Below are positions 1 to 9,387 of a stretch of 64,000 nt of DNA, piece after piece. A program made the position numbers and the translations under genes. Below the pieces are notes generated by a model. That model was not told the origin of the DNA and made no database searches. It saw only the letters and a list, made by a program, of their open reading frames with translations. This DNA is from Candidatus Coprovivens excrementavium (GTDB lineage: Bacteria > Bacillota_I > Bacilli_A > RF39 > UBA660): contig CALVVU010000002.1 of NCBI GenBank assembly GCA_944363975.1, forward strand, positions 62,001 through 126,000, in the 5' to 3' direction. Position 1 is the stretch's first letter; the number at the start of each line of letters is the position of its first letter.

Positions 1-1
1 T

Positions 2-223
2 TTAAATAAAATTCCCGAGAATCTAAGAAATGCTGATCCTCGTCATATGAGTCGTATTGTTTACTATGGTTATGGACGTATTGGTAATCCATACAATCAT
101 GATTTTGATAAAGATTTCTATGATCTAAAGATTCTAAAGATTTTAGCTGAATATCAAGAATCATTAAAACGTCAAAAAGAACTTGAAAAAACAGAAGAAC
201 AAAAGAAAAGTAAAAAAAGTTGA
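2..223 (+). CDS. C-terminal 73 residues of an unrecognised protein
   Basis: The reading frame is open from base 2 to a TGA at 221-223, so only the tail of the protein is present. It has a tyrosine- and asparagine-rich segment (RIVYYGYGRIGNP) followed by a charged, lysine- and glutamate-rich helical tail. I do not recognise the family. The isoleucine T-box promoter begins at its stop codon, so it ends the preceding transcription unit. Confidence 0.6.
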   Translation, partial: LNKIPENLRNADPRHMSRIVYYGYGRIGNPYNHDFDKDFYDLKILKILAEYQESLKRQKELEKTEEQKKSKKS

Positions 224-248
224 ATTTAAAAAATAATTGTTGTATACT
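220..248 (+). promoter_or_regulatory. Sigma-A type promoter for the T-box/ileS unit
   Basis: TTGAAT (220-225) and TATACT (243-248) are separated by 17 bp, a good match to the housekeeping consensus. It lies just upstream of the T-box leader and overlaps the stop codon of the preceding gene. Confidence 0.7.
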
Positions 249-254
249 AATACA

Positions 255-477
255 CATAAAGCAATTGAAGAAGACGTCAATATCTAAGTAATTTCTAGAG
301 AGTTACCATTAGGTGGAAGGGTAATAAATAAAAAGATATTGAAAATCACTTCTGATGTGTTACTTTGAATTTAGTAGAAGTAAACGTTTCTCGCGTTAAG
401 AGATAAAGTGTATGATAAAATTCATAAACTAAGGTGGTACCACGCTATATGCGCCCTTAGGCTTATGAATTTTTTTT
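255..477 (+). ncRNA. Isoleucine T-box leader (tRNA-sensing riboswitch)
   Basis: The T-box sequence AAGGTGGTACCACG (431-444) is followed by a terminator stem pairing 420-434 with 455-470, then a run of T at 471-477. The upstream stem I has the typical GAAG...CTTC base and a distal GGTGGAAG loop (312-319). The likely specifier codon is ATC at 345-347, placed just before the 3' side of stem I, so the leader should read uncharged tRNA-Ile. In this family an uncharged tRNA pairs with the T-box bulge and lets transcription continue, matching the ileS gene downstream. Confidence 0.93.
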
Positions 478-489
478 ATAGGAGGAAAA

Positions 490-1038
490 ATGAAAACAGA
501 ATACGAACTACGAGTTTTAGAAATTAATCATGATGAATTAATTAAAAAACTAGAAAAATTAGGAGCAAAATTTGTTTTTAGTGCTATGCAACAACGATAC
601 GTTTATGATTTTAATCCTAAGGTTGAAAATAAATGGATAAGACTAAGAACCGATGGACAAACAACCACTTTAACAATTAAAAATTTGCAAAATAAGAAAA
701 TAGATGGTACCAAAGAATTAGAAATTATAGTTGATAATTTTGAAAAAGCTAATGAATTTCTTGAAGAACTCGGTTATAAAAATAAAGGTTTTCAACAAAA
801 TATACGTACACGATATATTCTTGATGACGTTGAATTAGATTTAGATAAATGGCCTTTAATCCCAGAATATCTAGAAATTGAAGGACCAACAGAAGAAGCT
901 ATTTACAATTGCTTAAAAAAATTAGGATTAAAAAAAGAAGAAACAGTTACCTTAGATGTTGCCAGTATATACACACATTATGGATATGACGGTGACAATC
1001 TATCTGATTTAAATTTTGAAATGGAGGAGAAAAAATGA
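490..1038 (+). CDS. CYTH domain protein (CyaB/triphosphatase-like)
   Basis: 182 residues forming one CYTH domain. It begins with the E-x-E-x-K-like strand (TEYELRV, residues 3-9), continues with a basic RLR strand and TIK motif, and has alternating acidic strands (KELEI, YLEIEG). Family members bind triphosphate groups in a beta tunnel with divalent metal; roles include class IV adenylate cyclase and inorganic or thiamine triphosphatase. The exact substrate cannot be told here. An AGGAGG-type ribosome site sits 5 bases before ATG. It is the first gene after the T-box and overlaps ileS by four bases (ATGA), so it is translationally coupled to a tRNA synthetase, an odd pairing for this fold. 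Confidence 0.85.
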   Translation: MKTEYELRVLEINHDELIKKLEKLGAKFVFSAMQQRYVYDFNPKVENKWIRLRTDGQTTTLTIKNLQNKKIDGTKELEIIVDNFEKANEFLEELGYKNKGFQQNIRTRYILDDVELDLDKWPLIPEYLEIEGPTEEAIYNCLKKLGLKKEETVTLDVASIYTHYGYDGDNLSDLNFEMEEKK

Positions 1039-4000
1039 GAAAATTTGCTGAACTAGACAAAAGACCAGCTTCCGAAGTAGAAGCAGATACTTTAAAAAAG
1101 TGGGGTGGAGTAAAAGCAATATATGACAAAACTTTAAATGCTCATAAAGACGACCCTAAATTTGTTTTCTTTGATGGTCCAGCTACTGCTAATGGATACC
1201 CAGGACTACATCATATGCTTGCTAAGTTTTTAAAAGACTCATTTACAAAATATCAAACTATGCAAGGTAAAAGAGTAGTTCGCAAAGTAGGATGGGATAC
1301 TCATGGTTTACCAGTTGAATTACAAGTTGAAAAAGAACTAGGTTTCAATGGTAAACAAGATATTGAAAAATACGGTATCAAAGAATTCAATGAAAAATGC
1401 AAAGAATCAGTTTTCAAAAATAAAGAGTCCTTTACGGAATTAACAAGTAAAATGGGTCAATTTATCGATATTGATAATCCATATATTACATACGATAATA
1501 ATTATATTGAAACAGAATGGTATATTTTAAAAGAATTCTATAAAAAAGGTTTATTTTATGAAGGGCATAAAATATTACCTTATTGTCCACGTTGTGGAAC
1601 AGGATTGGCATCTCATGAAGTAGCTCAAGGTTATAAAGAAGATACTGTTGAAACAGTTATTGTTCCAATGAAAAAAGTTGATGAAGATGTATATTTTTTA
1701 GTATGGACAACTACACCATGGACTTTAATTGCCAATGTCGCTTTATGTGTTCATCCTAATTTAACATATGTTAAAGTAAAATCTGGAGATTATAAATTCA
1801 TTTTAGCTGAAAGTCTTGTCTCTAAGGTTTTAGGTGAAGACGTTGAAATTTTAGAAAAATATAAAGGTACAGACTTAGAATATATGGAATATGAACAACT
1901 AATACCAGATCTTAAAGTAAATGGTAAAGCATTCTATGTTACATGTGATGAATATGTTACTGCTGAAGATGGTACTGGAATCGTTCATATGGCTCCAGCC
2001 TTCGGTGAAGATGACTCTCGAGTAGGTAAAAAATATAATTTACCATATCTTAATCCAGTAGGTGAAGACGGCAAATATATAGAAGGACCTTGGCAAGGAA
2101 TGCTTGTCTTTGATGCTGATAAAGAAGTAATCTCTTACTTAAAGGCTAATGATAAACTATTTAAAAAACAAAAAATGATTCACAACTATCCACATTGCTG
2201 GCGTTGTGACTCACCATTAATTTATTATTCAAAACCATCTTATTACTTAAAAGTAACAGCTATAAAAGATAAAATTATAAAAGCTAATAAAAAAGTTCAT
2301 TGGTATCCAGCATACGTTGGCGAAAAACGTTTTGGTAATTGGTTAGAAAACATGAACGATTGGGCAATTTCTCGTAGCCGCTATTGGGGAACTCCATTAC
2401 CATACTGGACCTGTGAATGTGGTCATGACGAAATGATAGGATCACGTAAAGAACTTGTCGAAAAAGCTATCGAAAATATCGATGAAACAATTGATTTACA
2501 TCGCCCATTTGTTGATGAAATTCATCTAAAATGTCCTAAATGTGGTAAACCAATGACTCGTACTAAAGATGTAATCGATTGCTGGTTCGATTCTGGCTCA
2601 ATGCCATTCGCTCAATACCATTGGCCATTTGCTAATGACGGTAAATTTGAAGATCAATTTCCTGCTGATTTTATCTGCGAAGGAATTGACCAAACACGTG
2701 GTTGGTTTTATACATTAATCATTATTTCCGTTTTCCTTAAAGGTGTAGCTCCTTTTAAAAATGTCTTAGTAAATGATTTGATTCAAGATGCCGAAGGCAA
2801 AAAGATGTCAAAATCTAAAGGAAACATTGTTGAACCATTTACAACAATGAAAGAATATGGTGCTGATGTTGTTCGTTTCTATCTACCTTATGTTTCTCCA
2901 GTATGGACTCCATTACGTTTTGACATTAATGGCTTAAAAGAAGTATATTCAAAATTCTTTAATCCACTAAAAAATACTTATAGCTTCTTTGCTCTATATG
3001 CTAATACAGATAATATTGATATCGATAAGTGCAAAGTTCCATATGCTAAGAGAGAAGAAATTGATAAATGGTTATTATCTAAATACAATAAACTATTAAA
3101 ATATGTTACTGAAAGTTATGATGAATACGACTTAAATAAAGTTGTTAAAGCTGTAACTGAATTCGTTTCTGAAGACTTATCAAATTGGTATATCAGACGA
3201 AACAGAAAACGTTTCTGGGCATCAGAACTAGATAACTCTAAAAAAGCTGTATATATAACAACTTACGAAGTTCTAGAAGGACTATGTCGTATGATTGCTC
3301 CAGTAGTTCCATTTATAACTGATGAAATATATACTAAGCTAACTGGTGAAGAAAGCGTTCATCTAGCTAGTTTCCCTAAATACAAAAAGCAGCTAATTGA
3401 CGAACATATTGAACAAAGAATGGATTTAATAAGAAGTTTAATTTCAATTGGTCGTTACGTTCGTGAAGAAACTAAAATAAAAGTTCGTCAACCATTAAGC
3501 GAAGCTCTTCTAGATGGTAAAAACAAAGAACTAATTTCTGACTTAGTATCTTTAATCGAAGAAGAATTAAATATCAAAAAAGTTGTTTTCGTTGATGATT
3601 TAAACGAATATATGAATCTTTCTGTTAAACCTAATTTTAAAGTAGTTGGTAAAATCTTTGGTCCACTAATCAAGGAATTCCAAACTAAATTAGAAACTTT
3701 ATCATCTGAAGAAATAAATAATCTTCAAAAAGGACAATCTATTAAGATGACAATTGGTTCTGAAGAAAAAGAAATAACTCCAGAAATGGTTGATATCCGT
3801 ATTTCTTCTAAAGAAGGATTTAATGTTGGTATGGAAAATAATAACTTTATTATCTTAGATACCACTTTAACTGATGATTTAATTCTTGAAGGAATAGCTC
3901 GTGAAATGATTTCTAAAGTTCAACAAATACGTAAAAATAAAGACTTTAATGTTGCAGATCGTATAACTTTATATTATAACGGAGACGAAGACATCGATAA

Positions 4001-4127
4001 ATGTATTGCCAAATTCTCTGATTATATTAAAAACGAAACATTATCTTTAGAAATAGTTAAAAAAGATAATCTTCAAGAAAAATACGATTTAAATGGTCAT
4101 AACTGTTATATTGATGTAGAAAGATAA
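1035..4127 (+). CDS. ileS: Isoleucyl-tRNA synthetase, IleS2 type with GLHH active-site motif
   Basis: 1030-residue class I synthetase that charges tRNA-Ile. The nucleotide-binding signature near the N terminus reads GLHH (residues 57-60, in GYPGLHHM) where the textbook class I motif is HIGH. The second signature, KMSKS, is at residues 590-594. The editing domain (residues about 180-400) contains WTTTPWT, and a cysteine-rich element CPKCGKPMTRTKD precedes DCWFDSGS. Length and sequence fit the long IleS2 class rather than the shorter housekeeping IleS1. IleS2 enzymes are known for reduced mupirocin sensitivity, and the GxHH swap has been linked to hyper-resistance. It is controlled by the isoleucine T-box upstream and overlaps the CYTH gene by four bases. 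Confidence 0.97.
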   Translation: MRKFAELDKRPASEVEADTLKKWGGVKAIYDKTLNAHKDDPKFVFFDGPATANGYPGLHHMLAKFLKDSFTKYQTMQGKRVVRKVGWDTHGLPVELQVEKELGFNGKQDIEKYGIKEFNEKCKESVFKNKESFTELTSKMGQFIDIDNPYITYDNNYIETEWYILKEFYKKGLFYEGHKILPYCPRCGTGLASHEVAQGYKEDTVETVIVPMKKVDEDVYFLVWTTTPWTLIANVALCVHPNLTYVKVKSGDYKFILAESLVSKVLGEDVEILEKYKGTDLEYMEYEQLIPDLKVNGKAFYVTCDEYVTAEDGTGIVHMAPAFGEDDSRVGKKYNLPYLNPVGEDGKYIEGPWQGMLVFDADKEVISYLKANDKLFKKQKMIHNYPHCWRCDSPLIYYSKPSYYLKVTAIKDKIIKANKKVHWYPAYVGEKRFGNWLENMNDWAISRSRYWGTPLPYWTCECGHDEMIGSRKELVEKAIENIDETIDLHRPFVDEIHLKCPKCGKPMTRTKDVIDCWFDSGSMPFAQYHWPFANDGKFEDQFPADFICEGIDQTRGWFYTLIIISVFLKGVAPFKNVLVNDLIQDAEGKKMSKSKGNIVEPFTTMKEYGADVVRFYLPYVSPVWTPLRFDINGLKEVYSKFFNPLKNTYSFFALYANTDNIDIDKCKVPYAKREEIDKWLLSKYNKLLKYVTESYDEYDLNKVVKAVTEFVSEDLSNWYIRRNRKRFWASELDNSKKAVYITTYEVLEGLCRMIAPVVPFITDEIYTKLTGEESVHLASFPKYKKQLIDEHIEQRMDLIRSLISIGRYVREETKIKVRQPLSEALLDGKNKELISDLVSLIEEELNIKKVVFVDDLNEYMNLSVKPNFKVVGKIFGPLIKEFQTKLETLSSEEINNLQKGQSIKMTIGSEEKEITPEMVDIRISSKEGFNVGMENNNFIILDTTLTDDLILEGIAREMISKVQQIRKNKDFNVADRITLYYNGDEDIDKCIAKFSDYIKNETLSLEIVKKDNLQEKYDLNGHNCYIDVER

Positions 4128-4150
4128 ATCTTTATCTTTCTATTTTTTTT
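4119..4150 (+). terminator. Intrinsic terminator of ileS
   Basis: A perfect 10-bp inverted repeat (4119-4128 with 4131-4140) with a two-base gap overlaps the ileS stop codon and is followed by a T-rich tract. Confidence 0.8.
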
Positions 4151-4165
4151 TCTAAAAAAATAATT

Positions 4166-4171
4166 TATAAT
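4166..4171 (+). promoter_or_regulatory. -10 element upstream of the gene at 4193
   Basis: A consensus TATAAT lies 21 bases before the start codon, just after the ileS terminator. No clear -35 was found. Confidence 0.5.
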
Positions 4172-4192
4172 ATATATAAGGTAGATGATACT

Positions 4193-5461
4193 ATGTCTAA
4201 AATAAAACTAATATTCATATTTATATTATTCTTTATCTTATCTAATAATATTAATGCTTTATCAAATAATATAATTAAATATTCCAGTACATTAGAACTT
4301 CCTTCTAATAATCAAGCAAATAATATTATTGGAACTAATGAGTACTATTTTTTAATTACTCAAAACAACTTTGATACTATAGTCTATAAATATAATTATG
4401 AAAATAATCTTCTAACTAGTAAATATTTTCCTGAATTAATTTCATCACAGATAATAAAATATCAAGATAATTATCTTTTAATAGCTAAAAGTCATAATAA
4501 TTTCAAAATATATTACCTTGATAACAATCTTCGTATTTTATCTCAAAGTAATTCCTCCCTTATGATTAGTCCTCAAGCTACTCTTAACTTATATAATAAA
4601 GATAATATTATCTATATCATGTTAACTAATAATGAATTGCTATATGACAATCAAATTTATGAAGTAAACGAAAATCTCGATATAACAAGTAATAATCTAA
4701 GTTCTTATAATACAGAAACTCTTAAAGAAATTCTTCATAGTGATTATTACTTAATTCATCGTAATGACATGATAATTGAAAATAACTTAATTCATTATTA
4801 TGATACAACATATACTTCCAAAGATAATATTTTAATTGGTACTAAACAAAGTTCTGATAACCAAAATATTGCTATATTAACTATAATAAACCAAGAAGAA
4901 AAAAATATTGAATATCCTCAATATACTAAGTTTTTAAATATTGAACTAATAAATGACAAGCTCTTAGTAACTGCTCAAAATCAACAAGATAAAACTTATT
5001 TAGTAACCATTGATTATAATGGCAATATTCTTAGTGAAGAACCATTATCTTTTAAAATTAATAAAATTTATAAAGTAGGAAATAAATTCTCTCTTATTAC
5101 AGACTATCAATCTATTATTTTTTATGAATATCAATTGAATATTAGAGTTAATTCTAGTCAATTCAGTACTATTAATATTCCTAAAACAGCAATGCCTTAT
5201 GAAAAAGTTGAACTTAATATAAAGACTAATTCAGGTTATGAAGTAGATAATATAACAATAATTGACGAACAAGGACAAGTCCTTTCTGTCTCTAATAATG
5301 AATTTATAATGCCTGAAAATGATGTTAATATTGATATAACTTATAAAGAAACTGTAACAAATCCTGAGACCATTGATATAATAACAATATCTATTCTTAT
5401 TCTTCTTGTTATATCTATAATTTTAGTTTATAGTCGCCATAAACTTAAATGGCTAAAATAA
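4193..5461 (+). CDS. Membrane-anchored extracellular protein of unknown function
   Basis: 422 residues. An N-terminal signal sequence (residues 4-22) is followed by about 300 residues of short strand-like repeats rich in N, Y, I and S, possibly a beta propeller. Residues about 325-383 resemble a bacterial surface repeat domain (strand, GYEVDNITI, then a MPENDVNI motif). One membrane span (residues about 393-414) ends in a basic cytoplasmic tail, so the bulk is displayed outside. No catalytic motif is visible. It has its own -10 (4166-4171) and lies between two terminators, so it is probably monocistronic. Confidence 0.65.
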   Translation: MSKIKLIFIFILFFILSNNINALSNNIIKYSSTLELPSNNQANNIIGTNEYYFLITQNNFDTIVYKYNYENNLLTSKYFPELISSQIIKYQDNYLLIAKSHNNFKIYYLDNNLRILSQSNSSLMISPQATLNLYNKDNIIYIMLTNNELLYDNQIYEVNENLDITSNNLSSYNTETLKEILHSDYYLIHRNDMIIENNLIHYYDTTYTSKDNILIGTKQSSDNQNIAILTIINQEEKNIEYPQYTKFLNIELINDKLLVTAQNQQDKTYLVTIDYNGNILSEEPLSFKINKIYKVGNKFSLITDYQSIIFYEYQLNIRVNSSQFSTINIPKTAMPYEKVELNIKTNSGYEVDNITIIDEQGQVLSVSNNEFIMPENDVNIDITYKETVTNPETIDIITISILILLVISIILVYSRHKLKWLK

Positions 5462-5488
5462 CAGTTTTTACTGTTATTTTTATTTTTT
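5457..5488 (+). terminator. Intrinsic terminator
   Basis: AATAACAGT (5457-5465) pairs perfectly with ACTGTTATT (5470-5478) across a TTTT loop and is followed by a T-rich tract. The stem overlaps the stop codon of the preceding gene. Confidence 0.8.
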
Positions 5489-5489
5489 A

Positions 5490-5498
5490 TGATATAAT
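5490..5498 (+). promoter_or_regulatory. Extended -10 promoter (TGATATAAT)
   Basis: TG-A-TATAAT lies directly after a terminator and 22 bases before the next start codon. The same nine bases occur before several other genes in the window, which supports a real promoter. Confidence 0.65.
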
Positions 5499-5520
5499 AA
5501 AAATAGAATAGGGTGATAAA

Positions 5521-6966
5521 ATGCCAGATAATAATTTTTTTAATCCAAATGATTTACCAAAAAGAAATGATAATCAAAATAATCAACCAAATCAACCAAA
5601 TCAACCATCTAGTTCACCTCAAGAAGTAAGCGCTAACGAAGAACATAAAAACATAATTGAAATTCCTCAATCTTATTATGATAAGCTAGCTCAAGAAGAA
5701 CAAGTACGCCAAGCAGAAGCTCAAATGAAAGCTATCAAGCAACAAGAAGCTAATGAAGCAAAAGCATCATTTGATAAATTTCTTTCTATAGCTTTACTTA
5801 ATGCCTTGCTTATCTTTGCTAGTACATATGCTTTTTTAAACATTAATGAATTATTCATCTTTGCTATTCCAGCATTTATTGTTATTCTTAGTCTTGTGTT
5901 TGCGTTTAAACAACGTAAAGAATCAAACTACCCAGTAACTCTACTAATTGGTGGAATTATCGTTGCTGTTATAACCTTTATTGTTTCTATGATACAGGAA
6001 GAACAAATGGATCTTTGGACCCATTATTCAATAGTTGCAGTTGTCGTTGGTTTCATAGGTGCCTTTACGAGCAGTATTATTACTAAAATAATCACTTCTC
6101 ATAAAGAAATAAAAGCTCTTCAATTTACTGGTTATATACTATACTTTATTATTCTTATTGGTTTACCATTTTTTCTTGAAAATAAATTTCATGAAGAATT
6201 TCATCGTTATGTCTTTTTAGATCAAGTTGCTGTTGAAGCTGAGACTGAAGAAGAATTTATTACTAAGACTCTTAATGTTCGATATGGTGAAACTTTTACT
6301 TGTAATGACCAAATTAAATACCAAGTTGATGAATCAAACCGTTCTCAAACATCAAGAACTTGTACATCTAGTCAAGGAACTCAAATAACAGTCATCAGTA
6401 AAGTATATAATGAACTAGATAACCAATATGTTATTATTGATGATTATCTTGATAAATTATATTTATCTCAAAGTAAAGAACAATTAACTTCTCGTTTAGC
6501 TACTTCCGTATCAGCAGAAAAAGTTGAATTATTTCTTTATCCTGAAACAAATTGTACTTTTTATGGTGATTGCGCTGATTGCGAAGAATACTACGAAAGA
6601 TATAATGTAGAAACATCTATTGATAATCAATATGAACAAAGTGTTAAAATTAATTTTTCTAAAGATCTAAATAAAGATTCTAAATCTTTTATTAATGAAC
6701 ATAATTTTAAATACATTATCAATATAATTAGTACTTATGATGAAACTAGTGCTGACTATCAAAGTATCATCGATAATACTTTAGAACAACTTAATAATTT
6801 AGGATATAAAAATACATTCGGTTATGTCATAAATATTTACAATGTATCATCATCATCTTTTGGTAATACTAATAAACTTGTATACAAAGTAAAAGGTTCA
6901 ACTAATGACGAACAAACATTTAAAGATTCAGAGGTCGTTGATATAAGTGGCTATCATTCAAATTAA
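5521..6966 (+). CDS. Multi-span membrane protein with acidic extracellular domain, unknown function
   Basis: 481 residues. The N terminus (1-90) is hydrophilic, with an NQPNQPNQP stretch and a charged, coiled-coil-like segment. Four to five hydrophobic spans follow (about 88-110, 113-130, 140-156, 168-188, 200-216). The C-terminal 260 residues are soluble and contain cysteines (TCNDQ, TCTSS, and an NCTFYGDCADCEEY cluster) that could form disulfides if exported. I do not recognise the family. The GNAT gene starts inside its last 20 bases, so the two are co-translated. Confidence 0.65.
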   Translation: MPDNNFFNPNDLPKRNDNQNNQPNQPNQPSSSPQEVSANEEHKNIIEIPQSYYDKLAQEEQVRQAEAQMKAIKQQEANEAKASFDKFLSIALLNALLIFASTYAFLNINELFIFAIPAFIVILSLVFAFKQRKESNYPVTLLIGGIIVAVITFIVSMIQEEQMDLWTHYSIVAVVVGFIGAFTSSIITKIITSHKEIKALQFTGYILYFIILIGLPFFLENKFHEEFHRYVFLDQVAVEAETEEEFITKTLNVRYGETFTCNDQIKYQVDESNRSQTSRTCTSSQGTQITVISKVYNELDNQYVIIDDYLDKLYLSQSKEQLTSRLATSVSAEKVELFLYPETNCTFYGDCADCEEYYERYNVETSIDNQYEQSVKINFSKDLNKDSKSFINEHNFKYIINIISTYDETSADYQSIIDNTLEQLNNLGYKNTFGYVINIYNVSSSSFGNTNKLVYKVKGSTNDEQTFKDSEVVDISGYHSN

Positions 6967-7411
6967 TAATAACAATCGTTATTTTCAAGAAATAATAAAT
7001 ATTTATTATCAATGGTGGGGGAATATAAAAAAATTATCATACGAAGAAATATTATCTCGCTATACTAATACTTTAAATACCCAAACACTTCCTAAGTTAT
7101 ATGCTCTAATTATTAATGATACTTTAATTGGAACATATTCTTTAGAAGCAAAAGATGATATTGATAATGAATCATATACGCCATATTTAGCCAACGTTTA
7201 TATCAAAGAAAAATATCGCCATCAAGGCTATAGTAAATTATTAATCCAAGATGCTAAAAATAAATCTATAAGTTTAGGATATAATACTTTATTTCTTCAT
7301 TCGCATCATCTTAACTATTATGAAAAATATTCTTTTACTTTTATAAAAGAAGTATCTACTAAATACGGAAATAAAAGAATTTATTCTTGTTCCCTAAAAA
7401 AGAAGAACTAA
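6947..7411 (+). CDS. GNAT family N-acetyltransferase
   Basis: 154 residues with the GNAT core: a central strand (YTPYLANVYIKEKYR) followed by the acetyl-CoA pyrophosphate-binding loop RHQGYSK and the helix LLIQDAKNKSISLGY, then LFLHS and the YYEKYSFTF terminal segment. The substrate is unknown. The start is GTG (6947), supported by a GAGG motif 10 bases upstream. It overlaps the preceding gene by 20 bases and ends against a bidirectional terminator. Confidence 0.85.
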   Translation: MAIIQINNNNRYFQEIINIYYQWWGNIKKLSYEEILSRYTNTLNTQTLPKLYALIINDTLIGTYSLEAKDDIDNESYTPYLANVYIKEKYRHQGYSKLLIQDAKNKSISLGYNTLFLHSHHLNYYEKYSFTFIKEVSTKYGNKRIYSCSLKKKN

Positions 7412-7436
7412 CTTCAAGTTAACTCTTCTTTTTTTT
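7396..7436. terminator. Bidirectional terminator between convergent genes
   Basis: A run of A plus GAAGA (7396-7406) pairs with TCTTC plus a run of T (7424-7436), enclosing a second perfect stem TAACTT/AAGTTA (7409-7421). It serves both the GNAT gene and the ger operon that ends at 7419. Confidence 0.85.
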
Positions 7437-8372
7437 AAGTACTAAACATAAAATTAACAAAATACCCCAAATTATATGAATATTATTTCTAATAAACAAG
7501 ACATTCACATAATTTTTATTTAAGAAAAATTCTATTCCTAAGAAAAATAAAATAATAAAAATAAATAAAATCTTTCTATCCCAATTATCTCTTAATACTT
7601 TAAGACATATCCATCCTGAAATTAATAAATTAAAAATCCATACCATTATCAATATATTCTCTACATTACTTACATAATTTAAGAACGTAAACTTCTTTAA
7701 TATTAAGTATTCAGGAAATCTTATTACCGTAGCCATTTCTATACCGTAAATACTTATAATTAAATAAGTTAAATAAATAGTAGTTAAACATCCAAATATA
7801 TAACCAATTCCTACATCCTTATATTTTAAATCTTTTTTATAATTTAACAATAAAATATTAGGTAATATTGAATTAACCATAAAAAACAATATACCCTTTA
7901 CTAAATCTAACCATTTAGTATCTAAAAAAGGTTTTAAATTATCTATTTCTCCTATAGGAAATAAACCAAAATATACTAATCCTAATATTGGAATTGATAA
8001 ACATATACTTACTAAAGCGAATCTATAAATAATTTTAAAATCCTTTTTTGAAGCCCACCAAATTACTCCTAAAAATAATCCCATTATTATAAGAGTAGGT
8101 GTCTTATAAAGTAAATAAGTACTTGTTAAAATAGTATTCGATAAAATATTAATTAATAATACTCCTATACTAATTAAAACACATACTCTTTCATTAATTT
8201 GTTCCTTCTTATATAATAAATATAATATAAAGTATCCTAATAACATTCCCAATATACCACATAATATAGAACTATTCTTACCTATATTAAGTAATACTGT
8301 ATAGCCACCACCTAAAAATAAAACCCTTGTTAAGAAAAAACTCAGTATTATATAGTAATATTTATTAATCAT
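7419..8372 (-). CDS. gerAB: Spore germination receptor subunit B (GerAB-like permease)
   Basis: 317 residues, almost entirely hydrophobic, with about nine to ten membrane spans, in the APC-superfamily fold used by GerAB/GerBB. Family members sit in the spore inner membrane and form the nutrient-binding core of the germinant receptor. The protein is somewhat shorter than the usual 360 or so residues. It is the last gene of the operon and overlaps gerAC by eight bases. The germinant cannot be predicted. Confidence 0.85.
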   Translation of the reverse strand: MINKYYYIILSFFLTRVLFLGGGYTVLLNIGKNSSILCGILGMLLGYFILYLLYKKEQINERVCVLISIGVLLINILSNTILTSTYLLYKTPTLIIMGLFLGVIWWASKKDFKIIYRFALVSICLSIPILGLVYFGLFPIGEIDNLKPFLDTKWLDLVKGILFFMVNSILPNILLLNYKKDLKYKDVGIGYIFGCLTTIYLTYLIISIYGIEMATVIRFPEYLILKKFTFLNYVSNVENILIMVWIFNLLISGWICLKVLRDNWDRKILFIFIILFFLGIEFFLNKNYVNVLFIRNNIHIIWGILLILCLVLKKKKS

Positions 8373-9387
8373 AAATCACCTCATAAATACTACCATTTTT
8401 ATTTAAAGTTACATCAACATTAACTTCATACTTTAAATTATCCTTATAAGTTTTATATTTTTTATAATATTTATCTTTTAAACTAAATAAATCAATTCCT
8501 TTATTAAATGCATTATCAATATACTCAGTTATTTCTTTTTTTATCTCCTTATTAATTATCTTCTCAATTTCTTCATAATCATTAATTTTTTTAAGATTAT
8601 ACTTCTTATCAGTTTCCTTAATATTACCATTTCCAGTTATTTTTATTACTATCTTATTTTTTTCTACTTCATATTTAATTTTCTTGTTATAAATATTAAT
8701 AACATTGTTAGCTTGTCTAAAATCAACACTATCTATATCATGAATTAAAAAGTTATATACTTTAGCTTCATCCATATTTTTAAATTTATCTTCTTTAAAA
8801 CAAGCAATCTTTCTAACTATAACATTATCATTATTTATCTCTACATATGGTAATACTAGATTAATATTCTTATTTAATAATTTAGCAGCTACAAAGTCCA
8901 AATCATATTTATAAGTTGAATTTATATCATACTTGATAGTATCTACAATTACATTAACTATACTATTATTATTTTTTTTAATATTCAAAATATCTTTTGG
9001 TTTATCAGCTATTACTACCATATAATTATTATTAATAGTTAAATCCCTTAATAAAAAATCGATAATTTCTCCAATTCCTTTATTTGCTATTTCTTTACTC
9101 AATAATAATAAGTTAACATGTTCTGCATATAATACCTTACTTGAACTCTGTATAGCTTCATTATAAGCCAAAGCAATATTCTTATTTGATCCTTCTATTA
9201 TCTCTGTAACTAATTCACTATCACCATTCTTCTTAACACTATTATTTATTTCTAAATAAACAACATATTCACCATCTTTATAATCTATTCCAATTCCATT
9301 AACAATACTCATATCATTTAACTCTTTATAATCAAAGCATCCACTTAAACAAAAACAACATATAAATAATAAGATTATCTTTTTCAT
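8365..9387 (-). CDS. gerAC: Ger(x)C family spore germination lipoprotein
   Basis: 340 residues. The N terminus is a lipoprotein signal with an LSGC lipobox (Cys17), followed by the family hallmark FDYKELNDMSIVNGIGIDY. Residues 50-340 match the Ger(x)C pattern of two N-terminal alpha/beta domains and a C-terminal domain. GerC proteins attach to the outer face of the spore inner membrane and complete the germinant receptor. It overlaps gerAA by four bases and gerAB by eight, so the three subunits are translationally coupled. Confidence 0.92.
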   Translation of the reverse strand: MKKIILLFICCFCLSGCFDYKELNDMSIVNGIGIDYKDGEYVVYLEINNSVKKNGDSELVTEIIEGSNKNIALAYNEAIQSSSKVLYAEHVNLLLLSKEIANKGIGEIIDFLLRDLTINNNYMVVIADKPKDILNIKKNNNSIVNVIVDTIKYDINSTYKYDLDFVAAKLLNKNINLVLPYVEINNDNVIVRKIACFKEDKFKNMDEAKVYNFLIHDIDSVDFRQANNVINIYNKKIKYEVEKNKIVIKITGNGNIKETDKKYNLKKINDYEEIEKIINKEIKKEITEYIDNAFNKGIDLFSLKDKYYKKYKTYKDNLKYEVNVDVTLNKNGSIYEVIYD

